Assembly: GCA_900543585.1 (NCBI GenBank)
Contig: UQRP01000006.1
Location: 27,696 to 91,695, forward strand
DNA length: 64,000 nucleotides
Direction of reading: 5' to 3'
Origin: an uncultured Prevotella sp.
GTDB taxonomy: Bacteria; Bacteroidota; Bacteroidia; Bacteroidales; Bacteroidaceae
Made by a program: the position numbers and the translations under genes
Notes under the pieces: generated by a model
Databases searched by the model: none
Told to the model about the DNA's origin: nothing
Seen by the model: only the letters and a program-made list of their open reading frames with translations
Part shown: piece after piece, positions 45,125 to 53,422 of the stretch
How the letters are laid out: each line of letters starts with the position of its first letter
Position numbering within the stretch: position 1 is the first letter of the stretch

Positions 45125-45601
45125 TCAGAACTTAGCCATCTTGATAGCGTCGGCAGCGCATTCGTCACCTTTGTTGCCGAGTTTGCCACCACTTCTGTCC
45201 TTGGCCTGCTGGAGGTCGTAGGTAGTGAGGAGCCCGTAGATGACGGGGATGTTCTGTGTGGCGTTGAGGTGTGCGATGCCATAGGTGACGCCCTGGCAGA
45301 TATAGTCGAAGTGCGGCGTTTCGCCTTTGATGACGCTACCTAAGATGATGATGGCGTCGAAGCCGTCGTTCTTGCTCATCTGCTGAGCGCCGTAGACGAG
45401 TTCGAAGCTGCCCGGAACGTGCTTGATATGGATGTTCTCGGGCAGGGCGCCATGCTTCTCCAAGGTGTCGACGGCACCTTTGAGGAGTGCGTTGGTGATT
45501 TCTGGATTCCAGTCAGCGACCACGATGCCGAAGTTCATGTTGCTGGCGTCGGGGATGCTTGCCGGGTCGTAATCGGAGAGATTATGAAGTGCTGTTGACA
45601 T
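45125..45601 (-). CDS. ribH: 6,7-dimethyl-8-ribityllumazine synthase
   Basis: The protein has 158 residues, the normal size. It condenses 5-amino-6-ribitylaminouracil with dihydroxybutanone phosphate to give the lumazine substrate of riboflavin synthase (ribE at 10.1 kb). Recognisable segments are FGIVVADWNPEITNALLKGA, HVPGSFELVYGAQ, and the loop GSVIKGETPHFDYIC, which holds the catalytic His. The NKGDECAADAIKMAKF end is typical. The gene starts two bases after the TPR gene stop, indicating coupling, and precedes the hypothetical gene by 15 bases. Confidence 0.96.
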   Translation of the reverse strand: MSTALHNLSDYDPASIPDASNMNFGIVVADWNPEITNALLKGAVDTLEKHGALPENIHIKHVPGSFELVYGAQQMSKNDGFDAIIILGSVIKGETPHFDYICQGVTYGIAHLNATQNIPVIYGLLTTYDLQQAKDRSGGKLGNKGDECAADAIKMAKF

Positions 45602-45603
45602 AA

Positions 45604-46296
45604 TTACTTTGTAGTCCTTTCTATATATTTGTCAATGTCGTTGCTCTGAACGATGGCGGCGGTGACATATTTCTTCTTGATGTCCTGATAGAGCTTGTTG
45701 GCCTCGTCGGTCTTGCCCTGTGACTCCAAGAGCTCACCGGCCTGGAGCAGGAAAGTGGGGGAGAGGCTGTTGTTGGTGCCGTCCTTGGCTTTGTCGTCAG
45801 CCTTGTCAGCAGCGTCCTTGAGGCAGCTGATAGCTTTGTCAACCTGTCCGACGTGAGCGTATGCGTTGCCCAGAGCCTCGATGGCAGCAGGGCTCACCAT
45901 GGCGTCACCCTTGGGTGAGAACTTCTCCAAGTAGTTGACAGCATCCTGCCACTTGCCTAAGTTGGCATAGCAGAGACCGGCGTAGAGGTTGGCTAAGTTG
46001 CCGGCATCGGTGCTGGAGTAGTCGCTCGCAATCTTCACGAAGCCCTGGTAGTTGGCGCCGTCGCCGTTGAGAGCCTTGTCGAACTGGTCGGCGTTGAAAT
46101 ATTCCTGACCCATGGCCAGGGCTGTGCTGGCCTTGTCCTGACGCGGACCACCAATAAACTGATTGTAGCACAGATAGCCAGCTACGACGACGATGACAGC
46201 GATGATGACACCGGCGATAATCTTCTTGTTCTTCTCGAAAAATGCCTCTGACTTCACAGCGGCATCAAAAGTCTCCTTTTCGTTGTTATTTGCCAT
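45604..46296 (-). CDS. TPR protein with N-terminal membrane anchor (YfgM-like)
   Basis: The protein has 230 residues. A charged N-terminus is followed by one membrane helix (about residues 24-45, KIIAGVIIAVIVVVAGYLC), then TPR-like repeats. Examples are NLYAGLCYANLGKWQDAVNYLEKF and EALGNAYAHVGQVDKAISCLKDAA. This resembles YfgM, which assists secretion at the SecYEG site, though the match is only architectural. It is the first gene of an operon with ribH, and it is divergent from recF across about 150 bases. Confidence 0.83.
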   Translation of the reverse strand: MANNNEKETFDAAVKSEAFFEKNKKIIAGVIIAVIVVVAGYLCYNQFIGGPRQDKASTALAMGQEYFNADQFDKALNGDGANYQGFVKIASDYSSTDAGNLANLYAGLCYANLGKWQDAVNYLEKFSPKGDAMVSPAAIEALGNAYAHVGQVDKAISCLKDAADKADDKAKDGTNNSLSPTFLLQAGELLESQGKTDEANKLYQDIKKKYVTAAIVQSNDIDKYIERTTK

Positions 46297-46356
46297 TATT
46301 ATTGTTATTTATTTTTCTGTCTTGACAAGGCTGGGGAAGCTCAGCCTATTTTGCGG

Positions 46357-46364
46357 CAAAATTA
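46357..46364 (-). promoter_or_regulatory. -7 box (TAATTTTG) for the TPR-ribH operon
   Basis: TAATTTTG on the minus strand lies 60 bases before the ATG at 46296. Confidence 0.45.
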
Positions 46365-46429
46365 CGGATTTTATCCCACATATTGAAATTTATCGCTTCC
46401 TTTTTTTCTTTTTTGCCCATGAAAAGAAG

Positions 46430-46437
46430 TAACTTTG
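46430..46437 (+). promoter_or_regulatory. -7 box (TAACTTTG) very close to the recF start
   Basis: TAACTTTG ends seven bases before the recF ATG, so the leader would be only about three bases. Confidence 0.45.
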
Positions 46438-46444
46438 CACTGTT

Positions 46445-47551
46445 ATGATACTCAAGAAGATTTCTATTGTCAACTACAAGAATATCCGTGAAGCCAATAT
46501 CACGTTGTCGCCCAAGTTCAACTGCTTCATAGGAAGCAATGGCGTGGGCAAGACTAATCTTCTTGACGCCATCTATTATCTCTCCTTCTGCCATTCCTGT
46601 TTCACGAACATGGACCGCCTTGTCATCACCCATGGCGAGCAGTTCTTTGTCATCCAGGGTGAGTATGTCACCGATGGCGGTGATGCTGAGCGTGTCTATG
46701 CTGCCATGCAGACCGGGAAGCATAAGCATTTCAAGCGCAACGACAAGGAGTATAAGAAGCTCTCGCAGCATATAGGCCTTATTCCTCTCATCTTCATCTC
46801 GCCTTCTGACAACAGTCTTGTTACCGGGACGGGCGAGGAGCGGCGCAGGCTCATGGATGTCGTCATCGCACAGTATGACCACCAGTATATTGATGCGCTG
46901 AACCGCTACAACAAAGCCCTTCAGCAACGCAATGCCCTGCTGCGGGCTGAGGCAGAGCCAGATATGCAGCTCATGGAGCTGTGGGAGGAAGAGATGGCGG
47001 CGCAAGGCGAGAAGGTCTTTGCCAAACGCAATGAGTTTGTGAAGGAACTCATCCCAGTCTTTCAGGAGATTTATACCAGTATCTGTGGCGGTCATGAGAC
47101 GGTGTCGCTGAGCTATGTCTCTCACTGCCAGCGTGGTCCGCTGCTCGATGTCATCCAGCGCGACCGTGGCCGCGACCGGGCTGTGGGCTATAGCCTCCAT
47201 GGTGTCCACCGCGATGATTTGGAGATGCTCATCGACGGATTTCCCATGCGGCGCGAGGGCAGCCAGGGGCAGACCAAGACCTATGTGCTGGCGCTGAAAC
47301 TGGCGCAGTTCGACTTCCTGCGGCGAACGTCGTCCAGCACAACACCACTGTTGCTTCTTGACGACATCTTCGACAAACTTGATGCTGAGCGTGTGGAGCA
47401 GATCGTGAAGCTCGTATCGGCAAAGCGGTTCGGACAAATCTTTATCACCGATACCAACCGCGACCATCTCGACCAGATTCTCAGCCATTCCGATGACGAC
47501 TACAAGCTCTTCGACGTCAGAAGCGGAGAGGTGAGCGAGCGGGAGAGATGA
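46445..47551 (+). CDS. recF: DNA replication and repair protein RecF
   Basis: The protein has 368 residues. RecF is an SMC-like ATPase that loads RecA at gapped DNA with RecO and RecR. Walker A is GSNGVGKT at 30-37. The ABC-like signature is in REGSQGQTKTYVLALKLAQ and Walker B in PLLLLDDIFDKLDAERVEQ. The ITDTNRDHLD end is typical. In many Bacteroidota a DUF721 gene follows directly; here mutS2 is next and a DUF721 gene occurs 8.4 kb further on. Confidence 0.96.
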   Translation: MILKKISIVNYKNIREANITLSPKFNCFIGSNGVGKTNLLDAIYYLSFCHSCFTNMDRLVITHGEQFFVIQGEYVTDGGDAERVYAAMQTGKHKHFKRNDKEYKKLSQHIGLIPLIFISPSDNSLVTGTGEERRRLMDVVIAQYDHQYIDALNRYNKALQQRNALLRAEAEPDMQLMELWEEEMAAQGEKVFAKRNEFVKELIPVFQEIYTSICGGHETVSLSYVSHCQRGPLLDVIQRDRGRDRAVGYSLHGVHRDDLEMLIDGFPMRREGSQGQTKTYVLALKLAQFDFLRRTSSSTTPLLLLDDIFDKLDAERVEQIVKLVSAKRFGQIFITDTNRDHLDQILSHSDDDYKLFDVRSGEVSERER

Positions 47552-47625
47552 CATCTTCATGGTGAAGGATGTGTCCGTGCAGACGCAATGTCTGAGCGGT
47601 ATGGAAATAAAAACAAAGGAAATAT

Positions 47626-50289
47626 ATGATATATCCCGATAATTTCGAGGCTAAGCTTGGCTTTGGCGAGGTGCGTGACATGCTCGCTGCCAACTGCCTG
47701 TCCACCCTTGGCAAGAGCCTTGTCGCCGAGATGGCTTTCTCTGACGACAGCGAGCAGGTAAACACCTGGATGGAGGAGATACGCGAGATGCGGCGTATTG
47801 GCCAGGAGAGTGACGACTTCCCCTTGGCTAATGTCTTCGACGTGCGCGACAGCATCAAGCGGGTGCGTGTGCAGAATACCTGGATGGAGGAGAACGAGCT
47901 CTTCGACCTGAAGCGCTCGCTAAAGACCATCGATGACTTGGTGAAGTTCCTCTACCGTGGCGAGGAGAATCCCGTTTCGGAGATTCCCGTGTGGGACTAT
48001 CCCGCCCTCCACGACCTTGCCGACGGTGTGGCCACCTTCCCCGTCCTCATCCAGCAGATAGACCAGATTGTGGATAAGTTTGGTCATATCCGCGATAACG
48101 CCTCTCCCGAGCTGCTGCGTATCCGCCGTGAGATGGCGAGTATGGCAGGGTCGGTGTCGCGCATTCTGAACAGCATCCTGCACACGGCGCAGAGCGAGGG
48201 CATCGTTGACAAGGATGTCACACCCGCTGTTCGCGACGGACGACTCGTCATCCCCGTCACGCCGGGGATGAAGCGCAAGATTTCGGGTATTGTCCACGAT
48301 GAGAGTGCAACGGGAAAGACCGTCTATATAGAGCCTACGCAGGTGGTGGAGGCCAACAACAAGATACGTGAGTTGGAGGCTGATGAACGACATGAGATAA
48401 TCCATATCCTCACGAAGATGGCCGAGCGCATCCGGCCCCATGTGGCTGAGATACTCGACTCCTTCCACTTCCTCGCTCAGATAGATTTTGTCCAGGCCAA
48501 GGCTCAGTTAGCCAAGGATATGGACGCTTTCGAGCCAACAGTCAGTGCCTCACCTTACATAGACTGGATACGGGCGCGCCACCCGCTCTTGGAACGGCAT
48601 CTTCGTCTGGCTGCTCACCCCGATGAGGCTGGTGACAAACCGCAGTCTATCGTACCACTCGACATCATGCTCACCCCCGAGAAGCATATCCTTATCATCT
48701 CCGGACCTAACGCCGGCGGTAAGTCGGTATGTCTGAAGACTACGGGACTGCTACAGTATATGTTGCAGTGCGGTATCTCTATCCCTGTCGACGGCAGAAG
48801 CAAGTGTGGCATTTATAAAGACATCATGATAGATATTGGCGATGAGCAGAGTCTGGAGAATGACCTCTCGACCTATTCGTCGCATCTGCTCAACATGAAG
48901 AATATGATGCGGCAGGCGTCGGACAAGACCTTGATTCTCATTGATGAGTTCGGTACGGGTACGGAGCCGCAGATTGGCGGTGCCATTGCCGAGAGCGTCT
49001 TGGGGCAGTTCTGTAACAAGGGTGCCTGGGCAGTCATCACCACCCACTATCAGAATCTCAAGCATTTCGCCGATTCCCATGATGGTGTCGTCAACGGAGC
49101 CATGCTCTACGACCGCCATGAGATGCGTCCGCTCTTCCAACTTGCCATCGGAAGGCCCGGCAGCAGCTTTGCCATAGAGATAGCGCGGAAGATTGGCTTG
49201 CCGGAGCAGGTCATCAAGGAAGCGTCAGACATCGTGGGCAGCGACTATATCCAGAGCGACAAATATCTACAGGACATCGTCCGAGACAAACGCTACTGGG
49301 AACAGAAGCGGCAGACGGTGCACCAAAAGGAGAAAGAGTTGCAGAAGCGTATCGACGAATACGAGCAGAATGTCACTGACGTTGAGAAGGAGTGCAAAGC
49401 TGTCCTCGCCAAGGCCAAGCAAGATGCCGACGAGCTCCTGCGGGAGGCTAACCGGCGGATAGAGAACGCTATCAGGGAGATTCGTGAGCAGCAGGCGGCT
49501 AAAGAGGAGACGCGGAAGATAAGAGCGGACCTCGATGCCTTCAGGAAAGAAGTTGAGGACGGCGACGTCGCTGCAACGCTTGCCGGAAAAGGAAAGAAGT
49601 CGAAAGACTCCGGATTCATCTCAGACGAAGACTTCCAGAAGAAGGTGGAGCAGATAAAAGCCCGGAAGCAGCGCCAGAGTGAGCGGAAGAAGAATAAGAA
49701 AGACAATGAGGCTAAGGCTGCCAATGCCCTTCGCGAGGCTGCTTTGAAGAGCAAGGCTACGATAGACCGTGACATCGTCGTCGGCGACACCGTTCGGCTG
49801 AAAGGCTTGCGGTCGCAGGGCGTCGTGGAGCAGATCAACGGAAAGACTGTCACCGTGGCTGTCGGCGGCATGCGGACAAAGGTGCCCGTCAGCAGGCTGG
49901 AGATTGTCAATGTTCAGAATGATGCGGCTGCTTCTGCTGACAGCGACAGCGGACAGCAAAAGAGCAAGCTTGACGAGATAAAGGAGGGTTTGCAGGCTTA
50001 CAACATCTCGCACATGACGCAGGACACTATCGACGAGCACCGTAAGGGTTTTAACCCCGAACTCGATGTCCGTGGCATGCGTGGCGATGAGGCTTTACAA
50101 GCTGTGAGATACTTCATCGACGATGCCATTCTCATGGGCGTACAGCGCGTCAGAATCTTGCACGGCAAGGGGAACGGCATTCTCAGACAGCTCATCAGAC
50201 AATATCTCTCTGCTGAGCCCAACGTCACCGACTACCACGACGAGGATGTACGCTTTGGCGGTGCTGGAATCACCGTTGCCGACTTCTAA
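47626..50289 (+). CDS. mutS2: MutS2 family protein with C-terminal Smr nuclease domain
   Basis: The protein has 887 residues. The MutS core carries Walker A GPNAGGKS (about 360-367), Walker B LILIDEFGTGTEP, and TTHYQNLKHFAD. A long charged coiled coil covers about 520-690. A KOW-like segment (VVGDTVRLKGLRSQGVVEQI) follows, and then the Smr domain (about 810-887: LDVRGMRGDEAL, ILHGKGNGILRQ). MutS2 lacks mismatch-recognition domain I. It limits recombination, and in some bacteria rescues collided ribosomes. The gene follows recF by 74 bases on the same strand, suggesting a DNA-repair pair. It converges on the LolA-like gene. Confidence 0.95.
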   Translation: MIYPDNFEAKLGFGEVRDMLAANCLSTLGKSLVAEMAFSDDSEQVNTWMEEIREMRRIGQESDDFPLANVFDVRDSIKRVRVQNTWMEENELFDLKRSLKTIDDLVKFLYRGEENPVSEIPVWDYPALHDLADGVATFPVLIQQIDQIVDKFGHIRDNASPELLRIRREMASMAGSVSRILNSILHTAQSEGIVDKDVTPAVRDGRLVIPVTPGMKRKISGIVHDESATGKTVYIEPTQVVEANNKIRELEADERHEIIHILTKMAERIRPHVAEILDSFHFLAQIDFVQAKAQLAKDMDAFEPTVSASPYIDWIRARHPLLERHLRLAAHPDEAGDKPQSIVPLDIMLTPEKHILIISGPNAGGKSVCLKTTGLLQYMLQCGISIPVDGRSKCGIYKDIMIDIGDEQSLENDLSTYSSHLLNMKNMMRQASDKTLILIDEFGTGTEPQIGGAIAESVLGQFCNKGAWAVITTHYQNLKHFADSHDGVVNGAMLYDRHEMRPLFQLAIGRPGSSFAIEIARKIGLPEQVIKEASDIVGSDYIQSDKYLQDIVRDKRYWEQKRQTVHQKEKELQKRIDEYEQNVTDVEKECKAVLAKAKQDADELLREANRRIENAIREIREQQAAKEETRKIRADLDAFRKEVEDGDVAATLAGKGKKSKDSGFISDEDFQKKVEQIKARKQRQSERKKNKKDNEAKAANALREAALKSKATIDRDIVVGDTVRLKGLRSQGVVEQINGKTVTVAVGGMRTKVPVSRLEIVNVQNDAAASADSDSGQQKSKLDEIKEGLQAYNISHMTQDTIDEHRKGFNPELDVRGMRGDEALQAVRYFIDDAILMGVQRVRILHGKGNGILRQLIRQYLSAEPNVTDYHDEDVRFGGAGITVADF

Positions 50290-50294
50290 ACTTT

Positions 50295-50324
50295 GGACAA
50301 GCGCTTTATTCGTTGCGCTTGTCC
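50295..50324. terminator. 10-bp hairpin at the mutS2/LolA-like junction
   Basis: GGACAAGCGC and GCGCTTGTCC pair perfectly across ten bases, six bases after the mutS2 stop. The hairpin overlaps the last codons of the convergent LolA-like gene. The T-run is weak. Confidence 0.45.
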
Positions 50325-50956
50325 ACAAACTTGTATGACTTGAATCTTGCCTTGGGGAAGATAAAGATGTTGTCGTTGATGCCACCGCTGCGGAAACGCG
50401 ACAGCTTGACGGTGGTCCAGAAGAAAGCCACCTTTATCTTCACGGCAATAGGGTTGTGGGTCTTCGGGTCGATGATGGCCTTGGCGTGCTTGATGCCGCT
50501 GCTGCCATCAGGGACGTCGATATTGAGAACAATGCCCTCTTTGGAATGCTCCCAACTGTAATTAAACTTGTTGATGTCGTAGGTGTATCGCGACGCCATA
50601 TTGTCTTTGTTGACTTTGTTGGGGTTGAAGATGTCTACGACTTTCTTCTTGGTGTCCACGCGATACAGCGTGTGGCCGTCACTCCAGGCAAGATAGCGTT
50701 TCTCCGTATAGTGGAATTTCTTGCCATGCAAGGCGACGTTTCCGGCAGTCTTGTAGATGCCGATGATGTTGATGGCGTACGACAATGAGCAGCCATCAGG
50801 ACCAAAGACTTTCTTGTATACCTCGTTGAAAAGTTGACGTGCCTGTTGCGAATTTGTCCTTGCCCTGCCGGCGGCCTCCACGTTGAAGGGAAAGCTCATT
50901 GCCGTCAGGACAAGGACAAAGAGAAGCGAAAGGACAGAGCCTGTGGTATGTTTCAT
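50306..50956 (-). CDS. LolA-like periplasmic lipoprotein carrier
   Basis: The protein has 216 residues and a signal peptide (SLLFVLVLTAMSFPFNVEA). The mature domain is one open beta barrel: NIIGIYKTAGNVALHGKKFH, YLAWSDGHTLYRVDTKKK, VDIFNPNKV, and a C-terminal SGGINDNIFIFP. This fits the Bacteroidota LolA-like family (PF16584) that includes putative lipoprotein chaperones. It would carry lipoproteins across the periplasm, useful given the many lipoproteins here. It has its own -7 box about 86 bases upstream and is convergent with mutS2. Confidence 0.8.
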   Translation of the reverse strand: MKHTTGSVLSLLFVLVLTAMSFPFNVEAAGRARTNSQQARQLFNEVYKKVFGPDGCSLSYAINIIGIYKTAGNVALHGKKFHYTEKRYLAWSDGHTLYRVDTKKKVVDIFNPNKVNKDNMASRYTYDINKFNYSWEHSKEGIVLNIDVPDGSSGIKHAKAIIDPKTHNPIAVKIKVAFFWTTVKLSRFRSGGINDNIFIFPKARFKSYKFVDKRNE

Positions 50957-51041
50957 CTTCTTGCTGTTATTGTTTTGCTGTTTTCATTCAATGCTGCGCT
51001 CCTGAGCCCACAAGGTGCACTTCTTTGGGCAAAGGTGGTTG

Positions 51042-51049
51042 CAAAGATA
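51042..51049 (-). promoter_or_regulatory. -7 box (TATCTTTG) for the LolA-like gene
   Basis: TATCTTTG on the minus strand lies 85 bases before the ATG at 50956 and just beyond the terminator of the small-peptide unit. Confidence 0.5.
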
Positions 51050-51091
51050 GCAAAAGATTACCAAACAAGAAAGACTTTTAACTTCATAATA

Positions 51092-51123
51092 AAGGCTGTC
51101 CGAGAATTTATCTGGACAGCCTT
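51092..51123 (-). terminator. Terminator of the small-peptide unit
   Basis: AAGGCTGTCC/GGACAGCCTT form a perfect 10-bp stem with a 12-base loop. On the minus strand TTTATTAT includes its end, a modest T-run. Confidence 0.6.
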
Positions 51124-51178
51124 AACAATTCGGGTTCTCTTGACGGGAACCGTTGTTAAGATTCATGTCGTTACTCAT
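51122..51178 (-). CDS. 18-residue peptide, second frame of the small unit
   Basis: The ATG overlaps the stop of the 37-residue frame (ATGAGTAA), as in coupled genes. The product is MSNDMNLNNGSRQENPNC, polar and ending in Cys. Its stop lies at the edge of the terminator stem. It is too short for any family call and could be chance. Confidence 0.3.
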   Translation of the reverse strand: MSNDMNLNNGSRQENPNC

Positions 51179-51284
51179 ACCAAAGCTCTCCTCCTAATTG
51201 GTGTTCGTTGTTGTTGTCTTCGCTTAGGTTCTGGAATTTTTCCTGGAAAATCCCTGCTAAATTTTTCAATGTATCAGTACTCAT
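51171..51284 (-). CDS. 37-residue peptide with a Gly-Gly five residues from the end
   Basis: The frame runs from ATG at 51284 to TAA at 51171. The first 20 residues are MSTDTLKNLAGIFQEKFQNL, likely an amphipathic helix. SEDNNNEHQL, Gly31-Gly32 and ELWYE follow. A helical acidic leader ending in Gly-Gly, with a short tail, recalls double-glycine precursor peptides, but the tail has only five residues and no peptidase or maturation gene is nearby. A full promoter (TTG-N20-TATATTTG) and a terminator flank it, so it is likely transcribed as its own unit. No family is recognised. Confidence 0.5.
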   Translation of the reverse strand: MSTDTLKNLAGIFQEKFQNLSEDNNNEHQLGGELWYE

Positions 51285-51340
51285 AGTTTTACGTATTAGG
51301 AATTGTTATTAATTATATGCCTTCTCGTTGGAAGACGTTG

Positions 51341-51371
51341 CAAATATAGACATTTTTCTTTAGATTCGCAA
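51341..51371 (-). promoter_or_regulatory. Promoter of the small-peptide unit (TTG-N20-TATATTTG)
   Basis: On the minus strand TTG at 51371-51369 is followed after 20 bases by TATATTTG at 51348-51341. The leader to the ATG at 51284 would be about 50 bases. Confidence 0.65.
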
Positions 51372-51475
51372 CTTTTTAGCCCGATTTTTCTGTTAAAAAA
51401 CATTTCTTTAACCTTTTTGGTTAATTTATTGGTCATAACGGACACTTATATGAATGTTTTATGAATTTAATTGTG

Positions 51476-51483
51476 TAACTTTG
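51476..51483 (+). promoter_or_regulatory. -7 box (TAACTTTG) for the ACT-UPF0210 operon
   Basis: TAACTTTG lies 46 bases before the ATG at 51530. Confidence 0.5.
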
Positions 51484-51529
51484 CCGCTGTAAACACGATA
51501 TGTGCAAATATCAAAACAGTTTATAGACA

Positions 51530-51802
51530 ATGACAAAAGCCATCATCACAGTAGTGGGCAAGGACACCGTGGGCATCATCGCGCGCGTTTGTACTTACCT
51601 TGCCGCCAACCAAATCAACATCCTTGACATCACCCAGACCATCGTGCAGGGCTATTTCAACATGATGATGATTGTGGACCTTACCAAATCAGCCAAGACT
51701 TTCGATACCATCAGTACTGAGCTCGAGCAGGAAGGCAAGGCCATGGGCGTACAGGTAAAGATTCAATTGGAGGACATCTTCGACAAAATGCACAGAATAT
51801 GA
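51530..51802 (+). CDS. ACT-domain protein (UPF0237)
   Basis: The protein has 90 residues and is a single ACT domain: AIITVVGKDTVGIIARVCTY at the start and NILDITQTIVQGYFNMMMIV after it. ACT domains bind small ligands, usually amino acids. The pair UPF0237 plus UPF0210 is conserved across many anaerobes. Its stop overlaps the start of the UPF0210 gene by four bases, so the small protein probably regulates or forms a complex with it. Confidence 0.92.
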   Translation: MTKAIITVVGKDTVGIIARVCTYLAANQINILDITQTIVQGYFNMMMIVDLTKSAKTFDTISTELEQEGKAMGVQVKIQLEDIFDKMHRI

Positions 51803-53199
51803 TTACGGCATCAGAAGTTTTAGAGACCAACAGAATGGTCGAGCAGGAGAACCTCGATGTCCGCACCATCACGATGGGCATCAGTCTCCTGGACTGCGCC
51901 GACGCCAGCCTCGACGTTACCTGTGAGAAGATTTACAAGAAGATTACCACCTTTGCCAAGGACCTTGTCCGCACCGGTGAGGAGATCTCCCGCGAGATTG
52001 GCATTCCTATCGTCCACAAGCGCGTCAGCGTCACGCCGGTGTCGCTCGTAGGGGCCAGCTGCTGCCATACTCCCGGCGACTATGTGAAGATAGCCAAGAC
52101 CCTTGACGAGGCTGCCAAGACCATCGGTGTGAACTTCATCGGCGGCTACTCGGCCATCGTCAGCAAAGGTATGACACGCAGCGACGAGCTCCTTATCCGC
52201 TCTATCCCTAAGGCCCTGGCCTCTACCGACCTTGTCTGCTCAAGTGTCAATGTGGGCTCTACAAAGACGGGCATCAACATGGATGCAGTCAGGCTCATGG
52301 GCGACATCGTCAAGGCAGCGGCTCAGGAAACCAAAGACAAGGACTGCATCGGTCCGGCCAAGCTCGTCGTCTTCTGCAATGCTCCCGACGACAACCCCTT
52401 CATGGCTGGTGCCTTCCATGGTGTCAGTGAGGCGGAGGCTATTATTAATGTGGGCGTCTCCGGTCCCGGCGTTGTCAAATATGCGCTGGAGGAGATGGAC
52501 AAGCAGACGAAGGCGCAGAAAGGTGACGACAAGGCCACGGCTAACTTTGAGGTGCTTTGCGAGACCATCAAGCGCACCGCCTTCAAGATTACGCGCGTGG
52601 GGCAGTTTGTGGCTCAGGAAGCCAGCCGCCGTCTCGGTGTGCCCTTCGGCATCATCGACCTCTCCCTGGCGCCTACTCCTGCTGTCGGCGATTCTGTGGC
52701 CGATATCCTGAAGTGCATTGGCGTGGAGCAGCCCGGAGCTCCCGGTACGACGGCAGCCTTGGCGCTCCTCAACGACCAAGTGAAGAAAGGCGGTATCATG
52801 GCCAGCTTGTATGTCGGCGGTCTCTCCGGTGCATTCATCCCCGTCAGTGAGGACCAGGGCATGATAGATGCCGTCAATGCCGGTGCACTGGTCATTGAGA
52901 AGCTTGAAGCCATGACTTGTGTGTGCTCCGTGGGATTGGATATGATTGCCATTCCCGGCGACACGCCCGCAACGACCATCAGCGGCATCATTGCCGACGA
53001 GACGGCAATTGGTATGGTGAACCAGAAGACGACGGCCGTGCGTATCATCCCCGTTATCGGGAAGAAAGTTGGCGAAACGATAGAGTGGGGCGGACTCCTT
53101 GGCCATGCACCTATCATGGCCGTCAACGCCTTCTCCAGTGAGCGCTTCGTCAACCGTGGCGGGCGAATTCCGGCGCCTATCCATTCATTCAAAAACTAA
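51799..53199 (+). CDS. UPF0210 (DUF711, PFL-like) family protein
   Basis: The protein has 466 residues, typical of UPF0210. Segments such as NRMVEQENLDVRTITMGISL, GGYSAIVSKGMTRSDELLI and the C-terminal GHAPIMAVNAFSSERFVNRG are characteristic. The fold is related to pyruvate formate-lyase, but no Gly-radical motif (RVSGY or similar) is seen at the end, so a radical mechanism is not supported. The function is unknown. It is translationally coupled to the ACT-domain gene and ends before a likely terminator. Confidence 0.92.
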   Translation: MITASEVLETNRMVEQENLDVRTITMGISLLDCADASLDVTCEKIYKKITTFAKDLVRTGEEISREIGIPIVHKRVSVTPVSLVGASCCHTPGDYVKIAKTLDEAAKTIGVNFIGGYSAIVSKGMTRSDELLIRSIPKALASTDLVCSSVNVGSTKTGINMDAVRLMGDIVKAAAQETKDKDCIGPAKLVVFCNAPDDNPFMAGAFHGVSEAEAIINVGVSGPGVVKYALEEMDKQTKAQKGDDKATANFEVLCETIKRTAFKITRVGQFVAQEASRRLGVPFGIIDLSLAPTPAVGDSVADILKCIGVEQPGAPGTTAALALLNDQVKKGGIMASLYVGGLSGAFIPVSEDQGMIDAVNAGALVIEKLEAMTCVCSVGLDMIAIPGDTPATTISGIIADETAIGMVNQKTTAVRIIPVIGKKVGETIEWGGLLGHAPIMAVNAFSSERFVNRGGRIPAPIHSFKN

Positions 53200-53259
53200 G
53201 TCGCTCTCTCAGAGAAATACGATCACTAAGTTGTTCTCTCTGTGACTCATTGATATCGT

Positions 53260-53298
53260 CATCGTCTTGGAGCTGTCTCCAAGGCGATGACTGCTTTT
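53260..53298 (+). terminator. Terminator of the ACT-UPF0210 operon
   Basis: CATCGTCTTGGAG and CTCCAAGGCGATG form a 13-bp stem with one G-T pair and a four-base loop, followed by CTGCTTTT. Confidence 0.6.
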
Positions 53299-53350
53299 AT
53301 GCCATACCCTTATGGGCCGTTTTCCTCATAGCCTATCCCCATAAGTAGGT

Positions 53351-53386
53351 ATTCTCGCGGAATCATGACGTTTTGCACGCGAGAAT
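53351..53386. promoter_or_regulatory. Dyad ATTCTCGCG-N18-CGCGAGAAT in the feoAB promoter
   Basis: Two perfect 9-base arms at 53351-53359 and 53378-53386 sit directly upstream of the -7 box at 53390. The right arm lies in the promoter spacer. This suits an operator for an iron-responsive or other repressor. No T-run follows, so it does not look like a terminator. Which regulator binds is unknown. Confidence 0.4.
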
Positions 53387-53389
53387 TTG

Positions 53390-53397
53390 TAACTTTG
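53390..53397 (+). promoter_or_regulatory. -7 box (TAACTTTG) for feoAB
   Basis: TAACTTTG lies 25 bases before the ATG at 53423. Confidence 0.5.
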
Positions 53398-53422
53398 CAC
53401 GTGAAAGAAAAAACGAGCGATT

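Noticed and set aside
53200..53260. Short direct repeats (ACTAAGTxGxTCTCTC) after UPF0210
   Set aside because: Only two imperfect copies, near a terminator. No further structure, so not pursued.
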